NCBI GenBank assembly: GCA_020853155.1
Contig: JADYZL010000306.1
Span: forward strand, 1-6,021
From: Bryobacterales bacterium
GTDB lineage: Bacteria; Acidobacteriota; Terriglobia; Bryobacterales; Bryobacteraceae
DNA length: 6,021 nt
Direction of reading: 5' to 3'
Positions 1 through 6,016 of this stretch are shown one piece after another (positions within the stretch are counted from its first letter, which is position 1; every line of letters begins with the position of its first letter). The position numbers and the translations under genes were made by a program. The notes below the pieces were generated by a model that saw nothing but the letters and a program-made list of their open reading frames with translations, had not been told where the DNA came from and made no database searches.

Positions 1-9
1 GGCTGTGCT

Positions 10-879
10 ATGCTCCTTGACGAGATGCAGGTTGATTCCGATGCCTTAACCGGCCGGCGGCGGGCATTCCGCGCGCTGCATGAGAGCGGTTGTTTCGTGA
101 TTCCCAACCCGTGGGACGCGGGTTCCGCCATGTGGCTCAAGGCGCTTGGCTTTCCCGCGCTTGCCACCACCAGCGGCGGTTTTGCCTTTTCCCTTGGCCT
201 CCCGGATGCGGAGTGGGCCATCTCTCGGGACCGTGTGCTTGCGCACATCGCCGCCATCGTTGCCGCGACCGATTTGCCCATCAATGCGGATTTCGAATCC
301 GGCTATGCCGTCGAGCTGGAGCCACTCATGGAAAATGTTCGCCTTTGCACCGAGACCGGTGTGGCGGGCCTCTCGATTGAGGACAACACGGGTAACCCCG
401 CATCGCCCCTTTTCGAACTTGGTCTCGCGGTGGAACGGGTCCGGGCCGCGAAGAAGGCGATCGAAGCAAGCGGCGCGGACGTGCTGTTGACCGCCAGGGC
501 GGAGTGTTTTCTTGTCGGGCATCCGCAGCCTCTCGCCGAATCCCTGCGAAGACTCACCGCCTATGCCGAAGCGGGCGCCGACGTGCTCTACGCCCCGGGC
601 CCGAAGGATCCCGAACAGATTCGGACCCTGGTCAAGGAACTCCATCCCAAGCCGATCAACCTCTTGATCGGTGCGGATTGGGGCGTCACGGTCGCAATGG
701 CGGCCGATTGGGGCGTGCGCCGCATCAGTACCGGCTCCGCGCTGTCCCGTGCTGCCTGGGGCGGCTTCCTCCGCGCGGCCCGCAAGCTCGCTTCGGAGGG
801 AAGCTTCGCCGGGCTCAGCGATAACGCGCCCTTTGCGGAACTGAACGGATTCTTCCAGGATCAGCACAAGAAGAAGTGA
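10..879 (+). CDS. Isocitrate lyase/PEP mutase-family enzyme (probable C-C or P-C bond lyase)
   Basis: This is a cytoplasmic (beta/alpha)8-barrel enzyme of the isocitrate lyase/phosphoenolpyruvate mutase superfamily, whose members cleave or rearrange 2-oxo or hydroxy acids with Mg2+. Visible signatures are NPWDAGSA near residues 33-40, the TTSGGFAFSLGLPD strand-loop near 53-66, the metal-binding INADFESGYA near 91-100 (Asp93), LSIEDN near 121-126 (Glu124) and TARAECFLVG near 161-170. The length of 289 aa fits the family. The KKCGH active-site motif of true isocitrate and methylisocitrate lyases is absent, so the substrate is unknown; oxaloacetate decarboxylase or 2,3-dimethylmalate lyase-like activity is possible. 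The start is uncertain. ATG 10 has no visible Shine-Dalgarno, ATG 25 is an alternative, and the frame stays open to base 1, so the true start could lie outside the window. It runs toward the receptor gene and shows no functional link to it. Confidence 0.9.
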   Translation: MLLDEMQVDSDALTGRRRAFRALHESGCFVIPNPWDAGSAMWLKALGFPALATTSGGFAFSLGLPDAEWAISRDRVLAHIAAIVAATDLPINADFESGYAVELEPLMENVRLCTETGVAGLSIEDNTGNPASPLFELGLAVERVRAAKKAIEASGADVLLTARAECFLVGHPQPLAESLRRLTAYAEAGADVLYAPGPKDPEQIRTLVKELHPKPINLLIGADWGVTVAMAADWGVRRISTGSALSRAAWGGFLRAARKLASEGSFAGLSDNAPFAELNGFFQDQHKKK

Positions 880-955
880 CACTGGCGCGATTTCGCGCAC
901 AGGCCTCCGCGCCCGGCCTCCAGGCAAACCGTGTATGCTCCCGGAGGCAGCAGGT
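880..955. terminator. Convergent intergenic gap with weak hairpins
   Basis: This gap separates two genes that converge, so transcription from both sides should end here. A short GC-rich hairpin lies at 885-898 (GCGCGA/TCGCGC, or 5 bp with a 4-nt loop). GCCTCC at 916-921 can pair with GGAGGC at 943-948 across a 21-nt loop, and GGCCTCC is directly repeated at 902-908 and 915-921. No U-tract follows any stem on either strand, so a classical intrinsic terminator is not shown. Confidence 0.25.
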
Positions 956-3181
956 TCAGAACTGGTATCGGAGATTGACGTACATGGTCCGTCCCGCCTC
1001 CGGATATCCGTCCACCAGGAAGTAGTTGCGGTCGAGTGCGTTGTCGATCCCGGCCTGCAATTCAATCTGGCGGTAGAGCCGCGTCGTCCCGGAGAAACCC
1101 ACCGCCGCGAAATTGCTCGCGCGGCCGAAGCGGCCGCCATCGTTCTGGTAGAACCGGCCTCCTTCGTAGCGCAGATCCGCGATCAGGGTTGTCCTTGCGC
1201 CCACCTGAAACGTCGCGGCTGAATATGCCTTGTGCCGTGGCGTATCGACCATCGGCAACTCCGGGTTGCTCATGTTACACCGGCTCAGGTACGTGTAATT
1301 CGCATGAATCTGGAGGAAGTTCGCCGGATTGGCGCGAACCCCCAGCTCTCCGCCGAGAAAGCGCGCCTCGCCGAGATTGCGGAGCTGGTACAGGTTCGGT
1401 TGGAGATAGTATCGTTGCGTGGAGTTGGAGACATCGGAACGGAAAAGGTTTGCCTCCAGGAAGGTCCGCCGGCCGAGCAGGTGCGTCACACCCGCTTCCC
1501 AGTTGCTGGCGTGTTCCTCCCGGAGATCGGGATTCGGGATCGCCTGGCCCATCCGGTAGGAATAGCGGTCCTTGATTGTCGGTAGCCTGGTCTTGCGCGC
1601 GAACGTAAAGTGAAGCCGGGTCGCTTCGCCCAGGGTGTAGAATAAGCCGGCCTGTGGGTTGTACGCCCAAACGTCTGAGCGCGGAAACGGCGACAAAGCG
1701 CCGTTCACCATGTTCTCCGCGTTGAGAACCTGAAGCCGGTCCGCGCTGAAGCCGAGGATCGCCGAAGCACGATTGCTCAAGCGAACGGTGTCCTTGAAAC
1801 CAAACGAAAAAGACTGGTCCCGAAAATTGGGGGTCGGCTCGCCGGGGTTCAACTCGCGATGTGTGTCGTCCTTGAAGTAGAACGACGATTTGATGGTCTG
1901 GCGCTCCCCGGCGCGTGCTCCGAACTCCATCGACGTTCCATACGTGTGGTCGTCATAGGCCGTGTTGAAGGAGGAGGGGCGCAACTGTGTGCAGTAGCAG
2001 TTGTTGTCGAACGCACGCAGCGTGTTGTCGAAATTATCGTAGTAGAAGCGTCCGCGGACATACGTGTACTCTCCAATCCCCTTGTTCCCCACGAAGTAGA
2101 AGCTCTCCTTGTTCCAGGCGGGCCACTGCCAGAAGCGGGGACGCACAACGGAGTCCGTGCCCGCGTATGGCGGGTTGCCTTTCTCCCCCTTCTGGTTGGC
2201 GTAGGTGAAGGTGTATTGATCTTGAGCATTGGGCGTCCAGCCAAGACGCAGCCGCCCCTTATAGTCGGTTTGGTACGCATTTCCACGATCGCCCGCCGGT
2301 TGCAATGGCACGGGGCGGAAGTCGCCCGGGAGCGGGAAGCCATCGCTTGAAAGCCAGGCGAATCCACCCTGTGCCCAATAGTTTTTCCACTTGGCGCCCG
2401 CATTGGCGAACCCATGCACCTGCCCGCCCGAACCATAGCCGCTCCCCAGATCCAACTGGAACGGATTCGAAGGCGCCTTCGTGATCAGGTTGATAGCTCC
2501 ACCCAGCGCGTTGGGGCCATAGAGCGGCGAGGAAAATCCCTTGGACACCTTCATCTCGCTCAGATCGTAAGTGAGGAAGCGATCCATATCGGCGTAACCG
2601 TCATACGGAACATAAACCGGGATGCCATCGATGTAGAGCGGCACTTGCCGGACATCGAACCCGCGGATGTAGACGCCCCGCTCATTGCGCGGCCCGATTC
2701 GCTGCACCGTGACGCCCGGCATCAAATTCAGGGCATCCGGCAGAACGCGGAGATTCTCTCGGCGGATCTCGGCTTCGTCAATCGTCTCCGCCGTGGACAG
2801 TTGCGGAAGAGAGGCGGCGACATTCACCTCGATGCGCGCCAGATGGAACGCGCTGCCGGGTTTCTCGCGCTGCCGCTGTTCCACGGCTTCCCGCAGTTCG
2901 GTTACGGCGCAAAGAAGCTCGTCCCGGCCTTCGGATGCCGGCGGGGACGGCAACGTTCCCAAGGCGCCATCCGCCTCGATCTCGCGCCGCAGCACGCGAT
3001 AATCCGTGGAGACGCGTCCCACCCCGGCCGAGGTTCCCGCCGTCCCACGCTGGAGACTTGCTTGCATCGCCTGGAGACGTGTCAGCCAATCTATCGCTGC
3101 GTCACCTTGCTGAGCCCGGAGCGGCGATGAGGGAAGAATCAAAAGGATAAATGGGATTTGCAGGAGTAATCTGATGTACAC
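956..3181 (-). CDS. TonB-dependent outer-membrane receptor
   Basis: This 741-aa protein is a ligand-gated outer-membrane transporter powered by TonB-ExbBD. Residues 1-24 form a signal peptide ending LRAQ. Residues 25-112 are charged, probably helical, and match neither the STN nor the carboxypeptidase-like domain often found at this position. A likely TonB box (RIEVNVAA) lies at 116-123. The plug spans about 140-235, with LNLMPGVTV, the YIRGFDVRQVPLYIDGIPV segment at 171-189 and YGPNALGGAINLIT at 221-234. The barrel runs from about 240 to the C-terminus, which has the family endings DNALDRNYFLVDGYPEAGRT and a terminal Phe. The start is GTG; the same frame has a TAG shortly upstream and no better start, and the Shine-Dalgarno is weak. 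A CYC pair (395, 397) and Cys635 lie in the barrel region. The ligand is unknown: the sequence resembles metal-complex or cobalamin-type receptors, and the neighbouring genes hint at molybdenum/tungsten or a tetrapyrrole. The gene is divergent from the sulfite-oxidase-fold gene. Confidence 0.95.
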   Translation of the reverse strand: MYIRLLLQIPFILLILPSSPLRAQQGDAAIDWLTRLQAMQASLQRGTAGTSAGVGRVSTDYRVLRREIEADGALGTLPSPPASEGRDELLCAVTELREAVEQRQREKPGSAFHLARIEVNVAASLPQLSTAETIDEAEIRRENLRVLPDALNLMPGVTVQRIGPRNERGVYIRGFDVRQVPLYIDGIPVYVPYDGYADMDRFLTYDLSEMKVSKGFSSPLYGPNALGGAINLITKAPSNPFQLDLGSGYGSGGQVHGFANAGAKWKNYWAQGGFAWLSSDGFPLPGDFRPVPLQPAGDRGNAYQTDYKGRLRLGWTPNAQDQYTFTYANQKGEKGNPPYAGTDSVVRPRFWQWPAWNKESFYFVGNKGIGEYTYVRGRFYYDNFDNTLRAFDNNCYCTQLRPSSFNTAYDDHTYGTSMEFGARAGERQTIKSSFYFKDDTHRELNPGEPTPNFRDQSFSFGFKDTVRLSNRASAILGFSADRLQVLNAENMVNGALSPFPRSDVWAYNPQAGLFYTLGEATRLHFTFARKTRLPTIKDRYSYRMGQAIPNPDLREEHASNWEAGVTHLLGRRTFLEANLFRSDVSNSTQRYYLQPNLYQLRNLGEARFLGGELGVRANPANFLQIHANYTYLSRCNMSNPELPMVDTPRHKAYSAATFQVGARTTLIADLRYEGGRFYQNDGGRFGRASNFAAVGFSGTTRLYRQIELQAGIDNALDRNYFLVDGYPEAGRTMYVNLRYQF

Positions 3182-3217
3182 GACATTGTCTTGTATAGCA
3201 TATTTGTCTCTGTCGTG
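3179..3217. promoter_or_regulatory. Inverted repeat in divergent promoter region
   Basis: A perfect 7-bp inverted repeat, CACGACA at 3179-3185 and TGTCGTG at 3211-3217, flanks a 25-bp AT-richer core in the short region between the receptor and the sulfite-oxidase-fold gene. The arm centres are 32 bp apart, about three helical turns, so a dimeric regulator could bind one DNA face. The left arm covers the GTG start of the receptor. Inside is a smaller palindrome, GACATTGTC, at 3182-3190. A possible minus-strand promoter is TTAGCA, 18 bp, TATACA, which would put transcription start very near the GTG. It does not match the E. coli ModE consensus as I know it. The operator role is inferred. Confidence 0.35.
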
Positions 3218-3237
3218 CTAACCTGACATCGTTGTTT

Positions 3238-3729
3238 ATGAGATTTGTTATTCTTTCTCTCGTTTTCGGATTGCTGCTCTCATCGGCTCCTCCGGCGGAG
3301 CAATCCGCTGCCTCGGTGGAAGTTGTTGGCGCCATGAAGCAGCCGCTGCGCCTAAACGCGGAGGATCTCTCCAAAATGCCGCGCGCTTCCGTGGATACCC
3401 GGTTTGACGGAGTCGCCGTACATTACGAAGGCGTGTGGCTGACCGAGGTCTTGAAAAAAGCCGGCGTGCCTAGCGGCGTCGAACTGCGCGGGAAATGGTT
3501 GACCGGTTACCTGCTTATGGAAGCCGAGGATGGCTACCAGGTAATCTTCACCCTGGCGGACCTCGATCCGATGTTCGGCGGGAATCCGGTGCTCTTGGCC
3601 GACGCCGCGAATGGGAAGGCGCTATCCGGGGCGGAGGGGCCCTTCCGCCTGGTGGCGCCGAGAGATCGGCGCGGGGCAAGGTCCGTCCGCATGCTGAAGA
3701 AGATTGAGATCGTGCTCTTGAGAAAATAG
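3238..3729 (+). CDS. Small exported sulfite-oxidase-fold (molybdopterin-binding domain-like) protein
   Basis: This 163-aa protein resembles the oxidoreductase molybdopterin-binding (sulfite oxidase, SUOX) domain without other domains. Residues 1 to about 23 form a Sec signal peptide (MRFVILSLVFGLLLSS core), so it should be periplasmic. Family features are VEVVGAMKQPLRLNAEDLSKMP near 28-48, the VHYEGVWLTEVLKKAGVP segment at 61-78, GYQVIFTLADLDP near 99-111 and the C-terminal EGPFRLVAPRDRRGARSVRM at 133-152. There is no cysteine anywhere, so the Cys ligand to molybdenum used by true sulfite oxidases is missing; either the cofactor is bound differently or the protein is a non-catalytic binding module. 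The start is ATG 3238; an in-frame TTG at 3232 adds two residues, and neither has a clear Shine-Dalgarno. Its stop directly abuts the di-heme enzyme start, so the two are almost certainly co-transcribed and translationally coupled. Family assignment is good; function is unknown. Confidence 0.85.
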   Translation: MRFVILSLVFGLLLSSAPPAEQSAASVEVVGAMKQPLRLNAEDLSKMPRASVDTRFDGVAVHYEGVWLTEVLKKAGVPSGVELRGKWLTGYLLMEAEDGYQVIFTLADLDPMFGGNPVLLADAANGKALSGAEGPFRLVAPRDRRGARSVRMLKKIEIVLLRK

Positions 3730-4845
3730 ATGTCGCGAACGATCCACCTTCTTTGCGGCGCGACGTGCAGAACCGGACTGCGGAAGTTCGCCCTCCTTCT
3801 GGCTGCTGCGGCTGCGCTCTGCGCGCAGGACTTCGATTGGCGTCTCCGGCCCCGCTTCGCTCCTCCGTCCGTGCCCGCGGATAACCCGATGTCCGCGGAG
3901 AAGGTCGAGTTGGGCCGCCGCCTCTTCTACGATTCGCGATTGTCCGGCAACGGAACGCAATCCTGCGCCACCTGTCACCGGCAGGAGTTGGCGTTCACCG
4001 ATGGACTGGCGCACGCCGTTGGTTCAACGGGCCAACTCCACCCCCGCTCCAGCATGAGCCTGGTCAACATCGCCTATGCGCCTGCGTTGACCTGGGCGGA
4101 CCCGAACCTCTCGGACCTTGCGCCACAAGCGCTGGCCCCGATGTTCGGCACGGACCCCGTAGAACTGGGCCTCAAGGGCATGGAGCAAACACTGCTCGCC
4201 CGCCTGCGGAAGGAGCCGATTTACCAGAGCCTGTTCCCGAGGGTATTTCCACAATCCGCCGATCCATTCACGGTGGAGAACGTCACCAAGGCCTTGGCGG
4301 CCTTCGAACGAAGCATCATCTCCACACGGTCACCCTATGACCGCTACCGTTACGACGGGGTGGAGGATGCAATCTCCGCCGCGGCCAAGCGGGGTGAAAA
4401 GCTTTTTTTCTCCGGAGAAAAGGCGGGGTGCTTCCAGTGCCATGGCGGCTGGAATTTCAGTGGTCCGGTTCGCTTCGCGGGTGGCCCCGCGGTGGAAGCG
4501 GAGTTCCACAACACCGGCCTTCGAGCGTTCTACAAGGCGCCGAACAACGGAATCGAACGCCACACGGGGAGGCCCTCCGACAACGGCAGGTTCAAGGCGC
4601 CCACTCTGCGAAACATCGTTCTTACCGCGCCATACATGCACGACGGCAGCATCCTCACGCTCGAAGGCGTGCTCGACCACTACGCCAGCGGCGGAAAAGC
4701 CATTCCGAACAAGAGCCCGGCCATGCGATCCCACAAGCTAACGCCGCAACAGCGCGCGGACCTGATCGAATTCCTGAAGACCCTCACCGATGTGGAGCTC
4801 TTGCGGGACCCGCGTTGGAGCGACCCCTGGAAAGCGCAGCGATGA
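3730..4845 (+). CDS. Periplasmic di-heme enzyme, MauG/MbnH-like (cytochrome c peroxidase family)
   Basis: This 371-aa di-heme c-type cytochrome belongs to the bacterial cytochrome c peroxidase/MauG superfamily. Residues 1-32 look like a signal peptide with a long n-region, an Ala/Leu core at 21-30 and a cut after CA|Q; Cys31 is not in a lipobox because Leu precedes it. Heme sites are CATCH at 79-83 and CFQCH at 234-238. TWADPNLSDLAPQALAPMFG (121-140) followed by DPVELGL, then TAPYMHDGSILTLEGVLDHY (299-318) and the ending DPRWSDPW resemble, from memory, the MbnH/MXAN_0977 di-heme family more than classical CcpA. Tyr318 occupies the place where classical peroxidases carry the heme-ligand Met and MauG carries Tyr. 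MauG and MbnH use peroxide to oxidise a partner protein through a high-valent bis-Fe(IV) state; plain peroxidase activity is the alternative. ATG 3730 immediately follows the upstream TAG, with GAG about 7 nt before it. The downstream gap to the convergent mop stop is only 10 bp. Confidence 0.93.
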   Translation: MSRTIHLLCGATCRTGLRKFALLLAAAAALCAQDFDWRLRPRFAPPSVPADNPMSAEKVELGRRLFYDSRLSGNGTQSCATCHRQELAFTDGLAHAVGSTGQLHPRSSMSLVNIAYAPALTWADPNLSDLAPQALAPMFGTDPVELGLKGMEQTLLARLRKEPIYQSLFPRVFPQSADPFTVENVTKALAAFERSIISTRSPYDRYRYDGVEDAISAAAKRGEKLFFSGEKAGCFQCHGGWNFSGPVRFAGGPAVEAEFHNTGLRAFYKAPNNGIERHTGRPSDNGRFKAPTLRNIVLTAPYMHDGSILTLEGVLDHYASGGKAIPNKSPAMRSHKLTPQQRADLIEFLKTLTDVELLRDPRWSDPWKAQR

Positions 4846-4855
4846 AGCCCCACCC

Positions 4856-5062
4856 TCAATCTTTCTGGAGCATCACTTCCGTAGACTTGATGACGGCTTT
4901 TACCGTGTCGCCCTTCTTGAGACCCATCTCTTCCGCGCTGCGGCGCGTGATGACGCTCTCAATCAGATTCTTTCCAACACGCACGGTGACGTGCGCCACG
5001 ACGTCGCCGAGCTGGATTTCCGTGATCTTTCCACTGAGTTGGTTGCGCGCAGAAATTGCCAT
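4856..5062 (-). CDS. mop: Molbindin: single-domain Mop/TOBE molybdate-tungstate-binding protein
   Basis: This 68-aa cytoplasmic protein is a complete single Mop (TOBE) domain. Such proteins assemble as hexamers that bind molybdate or tungstate at subunit interfaces, for storage or homeostasis. The N-terminal MAISARNQLSGKITEI, the central GDVVAHVTVRVG, then VITRRSAEEMGLKKGDTV and the ending KAVIKSTEVML follow the family pattern from end to end. The start is set at 5062 because molbindins begin with a short lead before SARNQ; ATG at 5074 would add MNRY. Neither has a Shine-Dalgarno. The same frame stays open far upstream, antisense to the methylase gene, but that part shows no family resemblance and is rejected. 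It lies tail-to-tail with the di-heme gene and head-to-head with the methylase gene. It is the strongest molybdenum/tungsten link in the window. Confidence 0.9.
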   Translation of the reverse strand: MAISARNQLSGKITEIQLGDVVAHVTVRVGKNLIESVITRRSAEEMGLKKGDTVKAVIKSTEVMLQKD

Positions 5063-5083
5063 GTATCGATTCATATCACGGCA
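5057..5083. promoter_or_regulatory. Imperfect inverted repeat in mop/methylase divergent region
   Basis: TGCCATG at 5057-5063 and CACGGCA at 5077-5083 form a 7-bp inverted repeat with one mismatch, centred at 5070, with ATCGAT at 5065-5070 between the arms. It overlaps the mop start codon and sits in the 57-bp region shared by two divergent genes, so it could be an operator. The arm CACGGCA resembles CACGACA of the repeat at 3179-3217, although the arms face the other way. I see no convincing -35/-10 pair on either strand here. GGAG at 5087-5090 has no start codon at a suitable distance. Confidence 0.25.
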
Positions 5084-5119
5084 CAAGGAGTCGGCGCGAG
5101 AACAGTCGAAGTGCATACC

Positions 5120-6016
5120 ATGTTGAACATCGTTCGGTACATTGCGCGGCTTGCCGCCGTAGCCTTTCTTCTGGCATCTGCTCTCCTTGCCCAAGGAGTG
5201 GGCAAAGGCAAATTCATCATCGTCGGCATGGGTACCGCACCCGATCTGATGACAGTTCGGGCGCAGCGCGTCATCGCCGGCGCGGATATCCTGCTGGCGG
5301 AAGAGGGCAGCATTCCCCAGATGTGGCCGGAACTCGCCGCGGGCAAGGTCGTCTGGGAGTGGCCCCACAGCCTCCGCAAGTATTACGGCGCGGACCTCGA
5401 GAAGATCGCGGACCCCACGCGCCGAGCCGAAGCAGAGAAGCTCGGCCGAATCCGTCACGAGCTTGCAGGCAAGATCACCGAAGCCGTGAACAGCGGCAAG
5501 ACCGTGGCCTGCCTCCAGGGCGGAGACCCGATGATGTATGGCATGACGCTCTTTCTCGAAATGCTGCCGTCCGGCGTGGCCACGGAGATCGTCCCCGGGG
5601 TCGGCGCCTTCCAGGCCGCGAGCGCCGCCTTGAAGCACAGCCCGCCATACGGGTATGACACCAGCGCCGTCATTCTCACCATGGATGATTGGGACGGAAG
5701 GGCAGACTCGAATGAAACCTTGATGAAGGCCGGAAGCACCATGGTCTTCTATACGATGAACCTGGATTACCCGCGCCTCTTCGCGCAACTGAAGCGGCAC
5801 TATCCGCCGGCCACACCGGTCGCCGTGGTCAGCGACGCCGGTTACCCGGCCCAACAAAAGGTGATTCTCAGCACCGTGGAGCATTTCCTCACCGAGGTGG
5901 ATTATCGCGCGCTGCCCGTGAATCGACACTTGCTGTTCGTAGGCAAGTTCCTGAAATCCGGCCAAGCCCGGCGCGACTTCACCCCCCGCGTCACCGAATC
6001 CCCCCAGCCGCATTGA
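5120..6016 (+). CDS. Tetrapyrrole methylase-family protein with apparent signal peptide
   Basis: This 298-aa protein has the class III (tetrapyrrole, cobalamin/siroheme) methyltransferase fold behind a signal sequence. Residues 1-24 have Arg6 and Arg10, a hydrophobic core at 11-24 and a cut near LLA|Q, so export is predicted. The domain then follows: FIIVGMGTAPDLMTVRA at 32-48 (the degenerate glycine loop), AGADILLAEE at 53-62, the S-adenosylmethionine-loop equivalent CLQGGDPMMYG at 131-141, TEIVPGVGAFQAASAAL at 155-171, and the C-terminal TPVAVVSDAGYPAQQKV at 232-248. Family enzymes methylate ring carbons of precorrins or uroporphyrinogen III; the substrate here is unknown. The start is ATG 5120 with weak GAAG upstream; GTG 5111 adds three residues and keeps the signal. 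The open frame extends further upstream but overlaps mop, so longer starts are rejected. It could instead be membrane-anchored, since Lys29 and Lys31 just after the core make topology less certain. It is divergent from mop. Confidence 0.88.
   Translation: MLNIVRYIARLAAVAFLLASALLAQGVGKGKFIIVGMGTAPDLMTVRAQRVIAGADILLAEEGSIPQMWPELAAGKVVWEWPHSLRKYYGADLEKIADPTRRAEAEKLGRIRHELAGKITEAVNSGKTVACLQGGDPMMYGMTLFLEMLPSGVATEIVPGVGAFQAASAALKHSPPYGYDTSAVILTMDDWDGRADSNETLMKAGSTMVFYTMNLDYPRLFAQLKRHYPPATPVAVVSDAGYPAQQKVILSTVEHFLTEVDYRALPVNRHLLFVGKFLKSGQARRDFTPRVTESPQPH

Noticed and set aside
46..1140. 364-codon open frame on the minus strand
   Set aside because: It lies antisense to the well-supported lyase gene and crosses the intergenic gap and the receptor end. 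Its translation is Arg/Gly-rich with no family resemblance; it is a high-GC shadow.
2414..3130. 238-codon plus-strand frame inside the receptor gene
   Set aside because: The opposite strand carries clear plug-domain motifs over this stretch, while this frame shows no domain. It is a shadow frame.
3179..3217. ModE-type operator in the divergent region
   Set aside because: Given the molbindin I looked for the ATCG-TATATA style ModE palindrome in both divergent regions and found no convincing match.
3730..3828. Possible lipoprotein signal on the di-heme enzyme (Cys31)
   Set aside because: Leu30 precedes the Cys, which breaks the lipobox requirement for Gly, Ala or Ser; ordinary cleavage after Ala32 fits better.
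4790..5119. Upstream extension of the methylase frame
   Set aside because: It overlaps the di-heme gene end and all of mop in another frame or strand, and would bury the signal peptide internally. ATG 5120 (or GTG 5111) fits far better.
5063..6013. Long minus-strand upstream extension of the mop frame
   Set aside because: Only the last 68 residues match a known domain. The rest is antisense to the methylase gene, His/Gly/Arg-rich and without recognisable features.
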